Source: Thermoactinomyces daqus
GTDB lineage: Bacteria > Bacillota > Bacilli > Thermoactinomycetales > Thermoactinomycetaceae
DNA: 64,000 bases
NCBI RefSeq assembly: GCF_000763315.1
Contig: NZ_JPST01000035.1
Coordinates: forward strand, 62,001-126,000
Direction of reading: 5' to 3'
The notes below the pieces were generated by a model that searched no databases, was not told the DNA's origin, and saw nothing but the letters and a program-made list of their open reading frames with translations. The position numbers and the translations under genes were made by a program. The number at the start of each line of letters is the position of its first letter. Within the stretch, counting starts at the first letter, position 1. Positions 1 to 9,704 of this stretch are shown here, piece by piece.

Positions 1-1911
1 TTTGGTCAGTTCAACGATCAATTCCTCACTGTTCGGCAAAAATTCATGCAACGGGGGATCAAGCAACCGGATTGTTACCGGCAAACCGTCCATTTCGCGA
101 AAGATTCCTTTAAAATCTTCTTTCTGCATGGGAAGCAGTTTGGCAAGTGCCCGCTCCCTTTCGGCAAACGTCTCCGCCAAAATCATTTCCTGGACGATCG
201 GAACCCGTTCCGCCTCCATGAACATGTGCTCCGTCCGGCACAAACCGATTCCTTCCGCACCCAGCTGCCGCGCTTTCCCTGCGTCGACAGGATTGTCCGC
301 ATTGGCTCTCACGCCCAGAACGCGCCGCTCATCAGCCCAATTTAACAACTCCCGGAATTCGGCGGACAACTCCGGATCGATCAGCGGAACTTCTCCCCGA
401 ATCACCTGTCCCGTGCTTCCATCGATGGAAATGAAATCGCCTTCCTTGAGCCGAATTTCCCCGAGCACTGCTTCCTTCAGGCGCAGGTCGATTTTTAATT
501 GTTCCAATCCGCAAACACAGGCTTTCCCCATGCCACGGGCAACCACGGCAGCATGGCTGGTCATTCCACCCCGTGTCGTCAGAATTCCCTGAGCCGCCAA
601 AATCCCGTGAATATCTTCCGGCGTCGTTTCCGGACGAACCAGGATCACCTTTTCCCCTTTACCTGCCAACTGCTCTGCCTGATCCGCGTCAAATACGATT
701 TTTCCGGAAGCCGCACCGGGGGAAGCGGGAAGCCCTTTCGCCAGCACCTCCTTGGGCGCATTGGGATCAATCCGGCGGTGCAACATTTGATCCAGTTGTT
801 CCGGTGCGATGCGGAGAAGCGCTTCATCCCGGTCGATAATCCCCTCATACGCCAGATCGACGGCGATTTTCACCGCAGCCTGCGCTGTGCGCTTTCCGGC
901 CCTGGTTTGCAGAATATACAGTTTTCCCCGCTCAATGGTAAATTCGATGTCCTGCATGTCCTGATAATATCGCTCCAGTTCCTGGCAGATCCTCTTCAGT
1001 TCTTGATCAATCTCCGGCATTTTCTCCTGCAAAACGCGGATGGGCTGGGGTGTGCGAATTCCCGCCACGACATCTTCTCCCTGGGCGTTAAGCAAAAACT
1101 CGCCGTAAAGCTCCCGGTCCCCGGAAGAAGGATTTCGTGTAAAGGCCACACCAGTTCCCGAATCCTCTCCCATATTGCCGAACACCATCATCTGAACGTT
1201 GACGGCGGTTCCCAGCGTATCCGGAATCCTGTTCATTTTGCGATAAACCTTTGCCCGGGCATTATTCCATGATTTAAATACGGCCTCGGCAGCCTGACGC
1301 AACTGCTCCATCGGATCTTCCGGAAAGCGCTTTCCCGTTTGCCGTAAAATCAGCTGTTTAAATCGGGACGTCACTTCTTTCCAGTCGGCCGCCTCCAATT
1401 CCGTATCATATTGAACTTTGGCTTTCTCTTTCCGCTCATTGATGATCTTTTCAAACAGATAATGGGGAATCTCCAGCACGACATCTCCAAACATCTGAAT
1501 AAAGCGGCGGTAACAATCGTAAGCGAAGCGGGGATTACCGGTGGCACTCGACAGCCCTTCGACGGTACGGTCGTTCAGCCCCAGGTTTAAAATCGTATCC
1601 ATCATCCCGGGCATGGAGAATTTTGCCCCCGAGCGAACGGAAACGAGCAACGGTGAATCAGGATCCCCAAATCTTTTTCCGCTCTCCTTCTCCAGGTGTT
1701 GCAAGGCTTCCTTCACTTGCTCCCACAAACCGTCCGGCAACATTCCCCCGTTGTTCATATAGAAGCGACAGGCGTCTGTTGTAATGGTAAACCCGGGAGG
1801 AACCGGGAGGCCGGCCCGGGTCATCTCCGCCAGATTGGCCCCTTTTCCTCCCAGTAAATCCTTCATGCCCGCATTTCCTTCATGAAAATGAACCACCCAT
1901 TTCTCACGCAT
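1..1911 (-). CDS. ppdK: Pyruvate, phosphate dikinase (C-terminus beyond window)
   Basis: Cytosolic enzyme that reversibly converts pyruvate, ATP and Pi to PEP, AMP and PPi. The 637 residues present cover the nucleotide-binding domain ([12 protein letters not shown] near residue 20, [16 protein letters not shown] near 91) and the phosphohistidine swivel domain ([16 protein letters not shown], catalytic His about 453). The PEP/pyruvate barrel is cut off by the window edge; family members are about 870-890 residues. Thr451, two residues before the His, is the position that PpsR-type regulators phosphorylate in this family. The ATG at 1909-1911 overlaps the ppsR stop by 8 bases, implying translational coupling. 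B. subtilis has the ppsR homologue (yqfL) at the matching locus but, as far as I know, no ppdK there. Confidence 0.95.
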   Translation of the reverse strand, partial: MREKWVVHFHEGNAGMKDLLGGKGANLAEMTRAGLPVPPGFTITTDACRFYMNNGGMLPDGLWEQVKEALQHLEKESGKRFGDPDSPLLVSVRSGAKFSMPGMMDTILNLGLNDRTVEGLSSATGNPRFAYDCYRRFIQMFGDVVLEIPHYLFEKIINERKEKAKVQYDTELEAADWKEVTSRFKQLILRQTGKRFPEDPMEQLRQAAEAVFKSWNNARAKVYRKMNRIPDTLGTAVNVQMMVFGNMGEDSGTGVAFTRNPSSGDRELYGEFLLNAQGEDVVAGIRTPQPIRVLQEKMPEIDQELKRICQELERYYQDMQDIEFTIERGKLYILQTRAGKRTAQAAVKIAVDLAYEGIIDRDEALLRIAPEQLDQMLHRRIDPNAPKEVLAKGLPASPGAASGKIVFDADQAEQLAGKGEKVILVRPETTPEDIHGILAAQGILTTRGGMTSHAAVVARGMGKACVCGLEQLKIDLRLKEAVLGEIRLKEGDFISIDGSTGQVIRGEVPLIDPELSAEFRELLNWADERRVLGVRANADNPVDAGKARQLGAEGIGLCRTEHMFMEAERVPIVQEMILAETFAERERALAKLLPMQKEDFKGIFREMDGLPVTIRLLDPPLHEFLPNSEELIVELTK

Positions 1912-2725
1912 GCCTGTTTCCTCCTCTTTTTAAGATATCCAGGATGATATTCGCCGTTTCCTCAACCGCTTTATTGGAAACATCGATCATCGGGCAACCC
2001 AGACGGCGGATCACCTTTTCGGAATACTCCAGTTCATACAAAATCCGCTCCATGCTGGCATAATTGGCGCCGGAGGCGAGCCCGAGCGCTTTCAGCCGTT
2101 CGCGGCGAATATTATTGAGCTGGTTCGGATCGATCGTTAACCCGATCAGGCGGTGAACAGGCACACGATACAACTCCTCCGGCGGTTCAACCTCGGGAAC
2201 CAAGGGCACATTGGCTACTTTGTATCGTTTATGCGCCAAATACATCGACAGCGGCGTCTTTGATGTACGTGATACCCCCACCAGCACAACATCGGCACTT
2301 AAAAGTCCCCTCGGGTCTTTTCCGTCATCATATTTCACGGCAAACTCAATCGCTTCAACCTTGCGGAAATACTCTTCGTCCAATTTATGAATCAAGCCCG
2401 GTTCCATTTTCGGGGTAAGCTGGTACAAACGGGACATTCCCTCCAGCATCGGGCCCATAATATCGACATAGATCACCTGCTTGCGCTCCGCCTCTTCAAT
2501 CAGCAGCTGACGCAGCTCATGAATAACCAAGGTAAAGGCGATCATCGCATGTTCTTCTTTTGCTGCCTGTACTGTCTCGATAATCGTTTCGCGATCAGTG
2601 GCATAGGGGACACGGCGAATTTCAATGTCACCGCAACTAAACTGGCTGGAAGCAGCTTTTACAACAAGTTCAGCCGTCTCCCCGACCGAATCGGAGATGA
2701 CGTAAACAATGGGTTGATTGTTCAT
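1904..2725 (-). CDS. ppsR: PPDK regulatory protein, bifunctional Ser/Thr kinase and phosphorylase
   Basis: DUF299/PpsR family, 273 residues. Members inactivate PPDK (or PEP synthase) by ADP-dependent Thr phosphorylation and reactivate it by Pi-dependent dephosphorylation. Visible signatures are [13 protein letters not shown] at the N-terminus and the P-loop-like [11 protein letters not shown] near residue 150. It is the homologue of B. subtilis YqfL. The chosen ATG at 2725 begins [13 protein letters not shown]. The Shine-Dalgarno AAGGAGGGG lies 12 bases upstream, rather far; an in-frame ATT two codons earlier sits at better spacing, so a non-AUG start cannot be excluded. Its target ppdK follows with overlapping ends and ccpN precedes it by 32 bases, forming a compact regulatory unit. 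Confidence 0.95.
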   Translation of the reverse strand: MNNQPIVYVISDSVGETAELVVKAASSQFSCGDIEIRRVPYATDRETIIETVQAAKEEHAMIAFTLVIHELRQLLIEEAERKQVIYVDIMGPMLEGMSRLYQLTPKMEPGLIHKLDEEYFRKVEAIEFAVKYDDGKDPRGLLSADVVLVGVSRTSKTPLSMYLAHKRYKVANVPLVPEVEPPEELYRVPVHRLIGLTIDPNQLNNIRRERLKALGLASGANYASMERILYELEYSEKVIRRLGCPMIDVSNKAVEETANIILDILKRGGNRHA

Positions 2726-2757
2726 GAAAATGGGTTTCCCCTCCTTCAGGTTTGTTT

Positions 2758-3393
2758 CTATGGTTGTCCGAGTTCCACAAAAACTTTGACCAGTGTTGTT
2801 TTGCTGATGCGCCCGATTACTTCCCATTCACCGGGCCTGTCGGCGAAGGGTCTGACCACGGGCAGCGAATCCACCTCGTGCCGCATCATGGACAGTGCAG
2901 CTTCAAACAGGGTGTCATCCGGCTGGCAGGTGATGATGTTGGGCATCCGGGTCATGACCACCCCCACCGGCATTGTGTGCAGATCCTGTTTTCCCATGGC
3001 CGCCTGCAACAAATCCTTTCTGGAAATGACCCCCGCCAGCTGCCCTTCTTTTTTGATTACGTAAAGGGAACCCACATCTTCCAAGAACATGCTGCAAATC
3101 GCGTCGTATACAGAAGTATCCTCCTGCACAACAACCGGCATCGATTTGTAATCTCTGACGTAGAGATTGCGAACATGTTCACCCATCAACTGATTTGCTG
3201 TTTTTCCCGAATAAAAATAGCCAACGCGCGGACGCGCCTCCAATAAGCCGGCCATCGTCAGGATCGCCAGATCCGGTCGCAGGGTTGCACGGGTCAGATT
3301 CAGCTTTTCAGCAATCGATTCACCAGTGATGGGCCCCTCCGCTTTTACGATTTCAAGGATTTTTTCCTGACGTTTCGAAAGTTCGATTTCAAT
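2758..3393 (-). CDS. ccpN: CcpN-type HTH/CBS transcriptional repressor, apparent non-AUG start
   Basis: Homologue of B. subtilis CcpN (YqzB), a repressor of gluconeogenic genes. It has an N-terminal winged helix ([20 protein letters not shown], then [13 protein letters not shown]) followed by two CBS domains (about residues 75-205). Homology begins at IEIELSKRQ, matching the start of known CcpN proteins, but there is no ATG, GTG or TTG between the in-frame TGA just upstream and a Met in the middle of the HTH. A GGAGG at 3398-3402 precedes ATT (3393-3391, spacing 4) and ATC (3387-3385, spacing 10), so initiation at an AUU/AUC codon is the simplest reading. A base error near the start is the alternative. 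ppsR and ppdK follow. Confidence 0.88.
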   Translation of the reverse strand: MEIELSKRQEKILEIVKAEGPITGESIAEKLNLTRATLRPDLAILTMAGLLEARPRVGYFYSGKTANQLMGEHVRNLYVRDYKSMPVVVQEDTSVYDAICSMFLEDVGSLYVIKKEGQLAGVISRKDLLQAAMGKQDLHTMPVGVVMTRMPNIITCQPDDTLFEAALSMMRHEVDSLPVVRPFADRPGEWEVIGRISKTTLVKVFVELGQP

Positions 3394-3698
3394 CGCACCT
3401 CCAGATCACGGGGATGTAGTTAATTGTGACATACTTTTATTTTGATATCCACATATAGTATATACTAATCGACGAGCGAATTACCACCGTAAATTTTCTT
3501 CGGGAGAAAGAGCCCGTTTCACATCCTGCTTTGAATGGAATTTTTGTTTTGCGATCATCCTAACAAAAGAAGTTCGCAGCTCTTATTCTGCCTCGGCGAT
3601 ATTTTATCCCGATCGCAAGGGAAGCTATCAAAACAAATCATTCCCGATCAACCCACACCCTCTAATAACCTACAATCATACAGGCAGGTGTAAAACAC
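3394..3698. other. Divergent intergenic region between ccpN and the 3699 gene
   Basis: About 305 bases with no gene recognised. It must carry the ccpN promoter (minus strand) and the promoter of the plus-strand pair at 3699. The only notable sequence is the perfect palindrome AGTATATACT near 3456-3465 in an AT-rich stretch, a possible operator or -10 region for ccpN. A TACAAT at 3671-3676 could be a -10 for the plus-strand genes, but no good -35 is seen. Confidence 0.4.
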
Positions 3699-3995
3699 AT
3701 GATGAAAAGCAATCAAGACTTAAAACACACTCTTTCCTATCTACACTCTGAACTGAACCGCATTGAAACGATGGCGGGAACATTGGCCACGATTGAACAA
3801 GAACACTACGGCAAACTCACCAACTATGATCATCGTGAGTTGGTCGACATTGCCGTGGAAGAGCAACATGCGGCCCGTCAGCTGGGGACCATCAGGCAAA
3901 TGTGCCTGGCGATGGCACAAAAGGTGGAAAGCCTCAAAAACGGGATCGACCGCGTGGGACCCAAGGAGCATACGGATCATGCTGAAATTCATTGA
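3699..3995 (+). CDS. Small helical protein of unknown function
   Basis: 98 residues, no recognised family. The composition suggests a mostly helical, possibly coiled-coil protein (HSELNRIETMAG, EEQHAARQLGTIRQM) with a His/Glu-rich tail (KEHTDHAEIH). No signal peptide or membrane segment is visible. An AGGTG lies 8 bases before the ATG at 3699; an ATG one codon later is also possible. Its last 17 bases overlap the start of the FMN enzyme, so the two are almost certainly co-transcribed and translationally coupled, and it may be a small partner of that enzyme (inference). Confidence 0.7.
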   Translation: MMKSNQDLKHTLSYLHSELNRIETMAGTLATIEQEHYGKLTNYDHRELVDIAVEEQHAARQLGTIRQMCLAMAQKVESLKNGIDRVGPKEHTDHAEIH

Positions 3996-5412
3996 ACGAT
4001 GGATTCGGGCCACGATCAACGAAACAATCGATCAGGCGATTCTCCGGACCATTCGGGATCAGTACATCGAAAACCTGTTTGAAATGGTTCCCGCCACGAC
4101 AAAAGTGGGGGTCACCAATCTGATGGAAATCGCCATGAGGGCAAATCAGGGCACTCCGGTTTCCCGTCCGTTGGGCAGCCCGATACACTTGTCCCCGTGG
4201 GAGAAAATCCTGTTTAATCCCGTCCATCTCTTCCGCTTCCCCACCCCTGAAAATGTCGGAATCAACACTTCGGTGACCATCGGCCCCCGCGCCAAAAAAC
4301 CGATGACTATCTCCATTCCGATCATGATCGCCGCCATGTCGTTTGGAGGAGCACTGAGCAAACCGGCCAAAATCGCGCTCGCCAAAGCAGCCACTATGGT
4401 CGGGACAGCGACCAACTCAGGGGAAGCGGGACTCATGAAAGAAGAACGGGAAGCGGCCAATCTGTTTATCGGTCAGTACAATCGGGGCGGTTGGATGAAC
4501 CAGCCCGAGAAATACAAGCTTCTGGATGCGGTGGAGATCCAGTTGGGGCAGGGGGCTCAGGGTTCGGCCCCGCAACGTACCGCCGCGCATAATATCGGGG
4601 AAGATTACAGGGAAGTGTTTGGTTTGCGACCGGGGGAAGATGCACGAATCCACTCACGGCTACCCGGTGTCAATTCCAAAGAAGACTTCATCCGGCTGGT
4701 GAGAAGGTTGCGCGAGGAGACCGGTGTACCTGTCGGTTTGAAAATCGCCGCTACGCATCACTTGGAAAAAGAATTGCAGATTGCTGTCGAGGCAGGAGTC
4801 GACTTTATCACGATCGATGGTGCGGAGGGGGGAACGCATGGGGGAGTTCCCACGTTGCAGGATGATGTCGGTTTGCCCACTCTCTTCGCCATCACCAGAG
4901 CTTCGGATTTCCTGGCGCGAAAAGGAGCCACACGCAAGATCAGCCTGATTGCCACCGGAGGGTTGGTCACTCCGGGTCAAATGTTGAAGGCACTCGCCCT
5001 GGGCGCAGACAGCGTTTATATCGGAACGGCGGCTTTAATGGCACTGGCGAGCGAGCAAATGGTAAAAGCACTTCCCTTTGAACCGCCAACCAGCCTGCTC
5101 GTTTACACAGGCAAAAAGACGGATCAACTGGATGTCGAGCAGGCGGCACGAAACTTGGTACGGTATCTGAACGCCGTGGTCCGGGAAATGGAATTGGTCA
5201 TCCTATCGTTGGGCAAAACGGCTGTCGCCGACTTGTCCAAATCGGATTTATGCACGATTGATCCTTTTATCGCCAAAGCTACGGGAATCCAGTTAGGCTA
5301 TGTCTCTCCCGAAGATCAATCCCGTTTCTTTGCGGAGACGGAACCGGCGTTTCATCATTTCCGCGATTTCCCTCAGCCGGAAAAGGAGCAACCTGTTATT
5401 CCCCCACACTAA
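3979..5412 (+). CDS. FMN-binding glutamate synthase family protein
   Basis: 477 residues resembling the FMN/synthase domain of glutamate synthase large subunit and B. subtilis YerD. Motifs include AAMSFGGALSKPAKIALAKA, GTATNSGEAGL, QGAQGSAPQ, GLKIAATHH, ITIDGAEGGTHGGVPT and IATGGLVTPGQMLKALALGA, the flavin and glutamate/2-oxoglutarate barrel signature. There is no N-terminal class II amidotransferase domain and no clear three-Cys Fe-S cluster, so true GOGAT activity on glutamine is doubtful and the substrate is unknown. The N-terminus has a short hydrophobic or amphipathic lead. The ATG at 3979 has AAGGAG 10 bases upstream and lies inside the end of the preceding small gene. The locus is an insertion relative to the B. 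subtilis order. Confidence 0.85.
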   Translation: MLKFIERWIRATINETIDQAILRTIRDQYIENLFEMVPATTKVGVTNLMEIAMRANQGTPVSRPLGSPIHLSPWEKILFNPVHLFRFPTPENVGINTSVTIGPRAKKPMTISIPIMIAAMSFGGALSKPAKIALAKAATMVGTATNSGEAGLMKEEREAANLFIGQYNRGGWMNQPEKYKLLDAVEIQLGQGAQGSAPQRTAAHNIGEDYREVFGLRPGEDARIHSRLPGVNSKEDFIRLVRRLREETGVPVGLKIAATHHLEKELQIAVEAGVDFITIDGAEGGTHGGVPTLQDDVGLPTLFAITRASDFLARKGATRKISLIATGGLVTPGQMLKALALGADSVYIGTAALMALASEQMVKALPFEPPTSLLVYTGKKTDQLDVEQAARNLVRYLNAVVREMELVILSLGKTAVADLSKSDLCTIDPFIAKATGIQLGYVSPEDQSRFFAETEPAFHHFRDFPQPEKEQPVIPPH

Positions 5413-5418
5413 ACGTCA

Positions 5419-5454
5419 TTGATCCGTTGCAGGGATATTCCTGCAACGGATCAA
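5419..5454. repeat. Perfect 15-bp inverted repeat after the FMN enzyme gene
   Basis: Arms 5419-5433 and 5440-5454 are perfectly complementary (TTGATCCGTTGCAGG) around a 6-base GATATT loop. It starts 6 bases after the stop of the upstream gene and lies 33 bases from the convergent gene. No T-tract follows on either strand, so it is terminator-like but not a canonical intrinsic terminator; it may act as an mRNA-end stabiliser. Confidence 0.6.
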
Positions 5455-5487
5455 TCAATCATAAAATTGGTTCCTGTTATTCGGGAT

Positions 5488-6228
5488 TCACTGCTGCATC
5501 CCCAAAAAAGCTTCATACAGCCACTCTTCAATTTGTTCTGCACTCTGTGTGCCATCGGGGTTTTTCACAGCTTCCGCTTCTTCCCTGGTCACACCGTAAA
5601 CTCTGGCCTCGCGATTGTTGGCTATCCCTTTGCTTATGTAATAAAGCTTGCTGTTTCCGAAAAAGGTTTCATCAAAGCCAAAAAAATCAGGCAGCTGATA
5701 GCTTTTTTCATCAAAAGCAACATGGCCGACCCTTTTCCATTCTCGTGTGGCTAAAGGCGCCCGGTCTGTGCAAAGAGTCCATAATATCGTTTTCTCTTTG
5801 TTTTTGAACTCGGTAAGCGTCCATTTCTTTTTGCTGAATAACGAGTAATATTCCAAATATAAATCCTCATCCTGTTTCCCGCCCCGAACGATCATGCCAT
5901 AACCATAAACTTTTTTCCCGAGCAGTGGAATGGCCACCACATCGCCCGGTCTCCATTCAGCCTGCTTCGTCAGCTTTTTCTTCTTCAATTTTCCTTCCGT
6001 GATCTGATACCCGGTCAAATCAGCGATCACTTTTTCTTCCATCCCTTGGAAACCCAGGGCAATCATGCGCTCCCACTCTTCCAGAGAGGGAATCCTCCCG
6101 GTCAGGCTTTGGTACAGCTTTGCTGCTTCCAGAAAAGACTTTTGCAGAAATGTGCGCAATTCTCCCTCAACTGCACTGTTTAAATGTAGTTCGCTTTTGC
6201 TTTTGCTTTTCTTTTTCTCTCCCATCAT
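5488..6228 (-). CDS. Hypothetical protein with Imm26-like domain
   Basis: 246 residues. The N-terminus is Lys-rich (GEKKKSKSKSE), then a helical region (residues 15-75), then a segment GDVVAIPLLGKKVYGYGMIV (about 95-115) that resembles the conserved start of immunity protein 26 (Imm26) domains, followed by aromatic-rich beta-like sequence. No signal peptide or membrane helix is seen. Imm26 proteins are usually toxin immunity factors, but no toxin gene is adjacent and the match is by eye, so the role is unknown. It is isolated: convergent with the FMN enzyme and separated from glyS by two terminators. Start chosen at the first of two tandem ATGs, with a weak purine-rich RBS. Confidence 0.65.
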   Translation of the reverse strand: MMGEKKKSKSKSELHLNSAVEGELRTFLQKSFLEAAKLYQSLTGRIPSLEEWERMIALGFQGMEEKVIADLTGYQITEGKLKKKKLTKQAEWRPGDVVAIPLLGKKVYGYGMIVRGGKQDEDLYLEYYSLFSKKKWTLTEFKNKEKTILWTLCTDRAPLATREWKRVGHVAFDEKSYQLPDFFGFDETFFGNSKLYYISKGIANNREARVYGVTREEAEAVKNPDGTQSAEQIEEWLYEAFLGMQQ

Positions 6229-6255
6229 GGTGCCTCGCTTTCCTGACTAGATCGT

Positions 6256-6282
6256 AAAAAAGCCCCTACGCAGAGGAAGGGG
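6256..6282 (-). terminator. Possible intrinsic terminator upstream of the Imm26-like gene
   Basis: Minus-strand stem CCCCT/AGGGG (6263-6267 with 6278-6282), 10-base loop, followed by TTTTTT. It probably serves as a back-up terminator for glyQS transcription. Confidence 0.5.
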
Positions 6283-6370
6283 ATAATTTTACCATGACAT
6301 GAATCCCGACTGACTGCAAGCGGTTTTTGTGAATAACGATTTCCCTGGAAATAGTCCAGACGGGCCTCTG

Positions 6371-6410
6371 AAAAGAAAAGCGCATATCATCCCCGTGGAC
6401 GACATGCGCT
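6371..6410 (-). terminator. Intrinsic terminator after glyS
   Basis: Minus-strand stem AGCGCAT (6404-6410 with 6379-6385), loop of 18 bases, followed by TTTCTTTT. It lies 8 bases past the glyS stop. Confidence 0.65.
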
Positions 6411-6417
6411 GATCGTT

Positions 6418-8499
6418 TTAAGCAAATACCAGATATTCAAAGGAAGCGAATCTCCTGGTCAACCGCATAATCCCGGCAAGCAGGGCCAACCGGTTAAAGC
6501 GGACTGCCGGATCATCGACCATTACCATGATCTCATCAAAAAAGCGGTGAATTTCCGGAACCATATGGGCAAGCGCACTGTAGAGAGCCGCCGGATCCTT
6601 TTGCTCGGCCGCACGCTCCCATAGTGCTTCCGCTTCTTCAAACGCCCGAAGTAAAGCCTGTTCTGCCGGTTCCGTGAGCGCCTCTTTGTTCAATTCTGCG
6701 CCATCTGCTTTGGCTGCGAGATTGGCAACGCGCGTAAACCCTTCAACTTCCTGTTTGAACGATTCGCGCGAAAGCTGATCCATCAGCACTCCGGCTTTTT
6801 CCAGCACTTCTGCCGGATGGGAAATGCCGGAAGCAATGACGGCATCGATGACATCATAGCGGATTCCCTCTTCCTGAAGCACCGTTTTGATGCGCAGGGA
6901 AAAGAACTCCGTCAGATCCTTTTTCACACCAGCCCTATCCTGTTTTAGCAGGCCTGCTTGCTCCAATTGTTCCAGAGAAAGCTCCAACAGTTCATCCAAC
7001 GACAACGAACGGTATGCCGGAGACAGCAAAATTTGCACAATTCCTGCCGCTTTGCGCCGCAATCCGTATGGATCCTGCGAACCGGTCGGCTGAATGCCGA
7101 TGCCAAAGCTTGAACAAATCGCATCCAGTTTATCGGCAAGGGCCAGGATCCCTCCGATTTTTGTTTGCGGCAGTTTATCGCTGGCGAATCGGGGCAAGTG
7201 ATGTTCAAAGATCGCTTCGGCAACCGCCTCCTCTTCCCCTGCTTTCCGCGCATACGTTCTTCCCATGAAACCTTCCAATTCGGGGAATTCTCCAACCATT
7301 TGCGTGGCCAGGTCAAATTTGGCGATTTGGGCCGCACGGCTTAATTGCTGCAACTCTTTCTGCTCAAGGTTCAAGCGCTCACCGATGGCCGATGCAAGAT
7401 TTGCCATCCGCCGAATCCGGTCTCCGACACTGCCCAAATTCTCTTGGTAAACGATCTGTTCCAGTTTGGCAACCGCTTGCCCGATCGGCTGTTTCAAATC
7501 TTCTTCATAGAAGAAACGCGCATCGGCCAAGCGGGCGCGGAGCACCTTCTCGTTCCCTTTGACCACTGTTTGCAGATAACGGTCATCGCCGTTGCGCACC
7601 GTCACAAAATAAGGGAGCAAATGCCCGTCCGCATCTTCGACGGGAAAATAGCGCTGGTGTTCCCGCATGGTGGTGATCAGCACTTCCTTGGGAAGCGTCA
7701 AAAATTCTTCGTTAAACGTTCCATACAGCGCTGTCGGGTATTCCACCAGATAAGTGACTTCCTCGAGCAGACCGGGGTCAACCGGAATAACCCAACCCCG
7801 TTGTTCCTGCAATTGGCGCAGTTGCTGCAAAATGAGCTCGCGCCGTTCGGTCGCGTCAACCAACACATATTGCTGTTTCAACGCATTCACGTATTCCGCC
7901 GCATGGGTGATCTCAATCTCATGCCCCAAAAAGCGGTGTCCACGCGTCTTGCGTCCGGCTGTCAACCCTGCCCACTCAACCGGTACAACCGCGTCATCGA
8001 AGAGGCAAACCAACCAGCGAACCGGGCGGATAAACCGGGTACGCCCCTGCCAGCGCATCGTTTTGGGGAAATGCAACGCTTGAAGCACCTCCGGCAACCC
8101 TTCCTGCAATTGGCGTACGGTGTCTGCCCCTTCATGGTGCACTTTGGCAAATACATAATTTTCTCCCTTGATCTCTTTAAACACGAGGTCGTCGACCGCC
8201 ACTCCCTGTTTGCGCGCAAACCCCTCCGCTGCTTTGCTCCAGCTTCCATCCGGGGTTTTGGCAATCCGCTCGGCGGGCCCTTTTACTTCTTCATAGAGAT
8301 CTGCTTGCCGTTCGGCCACTCCGTGAACGTGCACAGCCAAGCGGCGCGGTGTGGCATAGGTATGGTACGTCTCATATGAGATCCTCTGTTCATTGAGCCA
8401 ATCGGCCAGCTTTTGGCCAAGTTGCCTGACTGCATCGCCGACAAAGCGGGCGGGAATTTCCTCACAACCAATCTCCACCAACAGGTCTCGCTTATTCAT
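6418..8499 (-). CDS. glyS: Glycyl-tRNA synthetase beta subunit
   Basis: 693 residues, full length for the bacterial alpha2beta2 GlyRS beta chain. The beta subunit carries the tRNA-binding and HD-like domains that work with the catalytic alpha subunit to charge tRNA-Gly. Motifs include the N-terminal [60 protein letters not shown] and the C-terminal DALR-type region. The ATG at 8499 overlaps the glyQ stop by 8 bases and has GGGAGGGG upstream. Co-transcribed with glyQ under T-box control. Confidence 0.97.
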   Translation of the reverse strand: MNKRDLLVEIGCEEIPARFVGDAVRQLGQKLADWLNEQRISYETYHTYATPRRLAVHVHGVAERQADLYEEVKGPAERIAKTPDGSWSKAAEGFARKQGVAVDDLVFKEIKGENYVFAKVHHEGADTVRQLQEGLPEVLQALHFPKTMRWQGRTRFIRPVRWLVCLFDDAVVPVEWAGLTAGRKTRGHRFLGHEIEITHAAEYVNALKQQYVLVDATERRELILQQLRQLQEQRGWVIPVDPGLLEEVTYLVEYPTALYGTFNEEFLTLPKEVLITTMREHQRYFPVEDADGHLLPYFVTVRNGDDRYLQTVVKGNEKVLRARLADARFFYEEDLKQPIGQAVAKLEQIVYQENLGSVGDRIRRMANLASAIGERLNLEQKELQQLSRAAQIAKFDLATQMVGEFPELEGFMGRTYARKAGEEEAVAEAIFEHHLPRFASDKLPQTKIGGILALADKLDAICSSFGIGIQPTGSQDPYGLRRKAAGIVQILLSPAYRSLSLDELLELSLEQLEQAGLLKQDRAGVKKDLTEFFSLRIKTVLQEEGIRYDVIDAVIASGISHPAEVLEKAGVLMDQLSRESFKQEVEGFTRVANLAAKADGAELNKEALTEPAEQALLRAFEEAEALWERAAEQKDPAALYSALAHMVPEIHRFFDEIMVMVDDPAVRFNRLALLAGIMRLTRRFASFEYLVFA

Positions 8500-9382
8500 T
8501 CTCTTCCCCTCCCTTTCGGTTCATCAATGGGAAGCCCAGTTTTTCTCTCTCTTCGATGTACGCCCGGGCAATTTTGCGTGCCAGATTGCGGACGCGGCCG
8601 ATGTAGCCCGTTCGTTCCGTCACACTGATCGCTCCGCGCGCATCCAGCAGGTTAAAAGTGTGGGAACATTTCAAAGCGAAATCATAAGCCGGAAATACCA
8701 AGTTTTCGCTCAATGCCCGTTTGGCTTCCCGCTCAAAATCATCGAATTGCCGGAACAGCCAATCCGGATCGGAAATTTCAAATGTATATTTGGAATGCTC
8801 ATATTCCGGCTGGCCGAATACATCGCCGTACAGCACTCCGGGAACCCATTCCAATTCAAACACATTTTCTTTGTCCTGGATATAGGAAGCCAACCGCTCC
8901 AGCCCGTATGTCAATTCAACCGAAACAGGATCGACATCCAGGCTCCCTACTTGCTGGAAATAGGTGAATTGCGTCACTTCCATCCCGTCGAGCCAAACTT
9001 CCCAACCGAGGCCTGCCGCGCCAAACGTGGGGTTTTCCCAGTTGTCTTCCACGAAGCGGATGTCATGTTGCAACGGGTCCACACCCAGGGCGCGCAAACT
9101 GTTCAGATAAATTTCCTGAATGTCGGCCGGTGCCGGTTTCAAAATCACCTGGAACTGATGGTGCTGATACAAGCGGTTGGGATTCTCGCCGTAACGCCCG
9201 TCAGCAGGGCGACGCGAAGGCTCCACATAGGCCGCTTTCCACGGTTCAGGGCCGAGTGAGCGCAAAAACGTCATCGGGTTTAACGTCCCTGCCCCTTTTT
9301 CCACATCATACGGCTGGCAGAGGATGCATCCCTGTTCCGACCAGAAATCTTGCAATCGCTTGATCATTTCTTGCATATTCAT
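8492..9382 (-). CDS. glyQ: Glycyl-tRNA synthetase alpha subunit
   Basis: 296 residues. This is the catalytic class II subunit that forms glycyl-adenylate and charges tRNA-Gly. Motifs include [54 protein letters not shown] and YHHFQVILKP-type class II core sequence ([12 protein letters not shown] here). The ATG at 9382 (MNMQEMIKR) is chosen because GGAGG ends 8 bases upstream; an upstream in-frame start 5 codons earlier overlaps the RBS. First gene of glyQS, preceded by a T-box leader. Confidence 0.97.
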   Translation of the reverse strand: MNMQEMIKRLQDFWSEQGCILCQPYDVEKGAGTLNPMTFLRSLGPEPWKAAYVEPSRRPADGRYGENPNRLYQHHQFQVILKPAPADIQEIYLNSLRALGVDPLQHDIRFVEDNWENPTFGAAGLGWEVWLDGMEVTQFTYFQQVGSLDVDPVSVELTYGLERLASYIQDKENVFELEWVPGVLYGDVFGQPEYEHSKYTFEISDPDWLFRQFDDFEREAKRALSENLVFPAYDFALKCSHTFNLLDARGAISVTERTGYIGRVRNLARKIARAYIEEREKLGFPLMNRKGGEENE

Positions 9383-9399
9383 CGCAGCCACCTCCAATA

Positions 9400-9655
9400 A
9401 TTCCCCAAATTAAATAAACCTCCCGCCCTTATGACACGATTCGATGCCATAGGGACGAGAGGTTGTTCTCCCGCGGTTCCACCCTATTTGGTCAGCATGC
9501 AGCGTGCTGACCCGCTTTTTCTTCAAACCTTCATCCGCGCTCAAGAACTGCCATTCACCAAACACCAAGATCGGGCTTGCACCCTCCCCGACTCGCTATG
9601 CATGGCTCTTTTGGTTACTCCTTTTCTCTCATTGCGCTGTATATTGAAAAAATGT
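9400..9655 (-). promoter_or_regulatory. T-box leader of glyQS
   Basis: The minus strand contains the T-box core AGGGTGGAACCGCGGGAG at about 9485-9468, followed by a terminator/antiterminator segment (AACCTCTCGTCCC ... GGGCGGGAGGTT, about 9461-9415). Upstream is a stem I region with an AG-box-like GGAGGGTGCAAGCC and a candidate specifier GGC (Gly) at 9552-9550 in the context GAATGGCAG. Uncharged tRNA-Gly is expected to pair with the T-box bulge and the specifier, stabilising the antiterminator so glyQS is transcribed under glycine limitation. Confidence 0.93.
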
Positions 9656-9663
9656 TAATTACA

Positions 9664-9692
9664 GATATAGCAAATCAATCAGACTTTGTCAA
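9664..9692 (-). promoter_or_regulatory. SigA-type promoter of glyQS
   Basis: Minus-strand -35 TTGACA (9692-9687), 17-base spacer, -10 TATATC (9669-9664). It is positioned to start the T-box leader near 9657. Confidence 0.8.
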
Positions 9693-9704
9693 CCATCGTT
9701 TGGC

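Noticed and set aside
7345-8379. Plus-strand open frame opposite glyS
   Set aside because: Antisense shadow; no homology or RBS.
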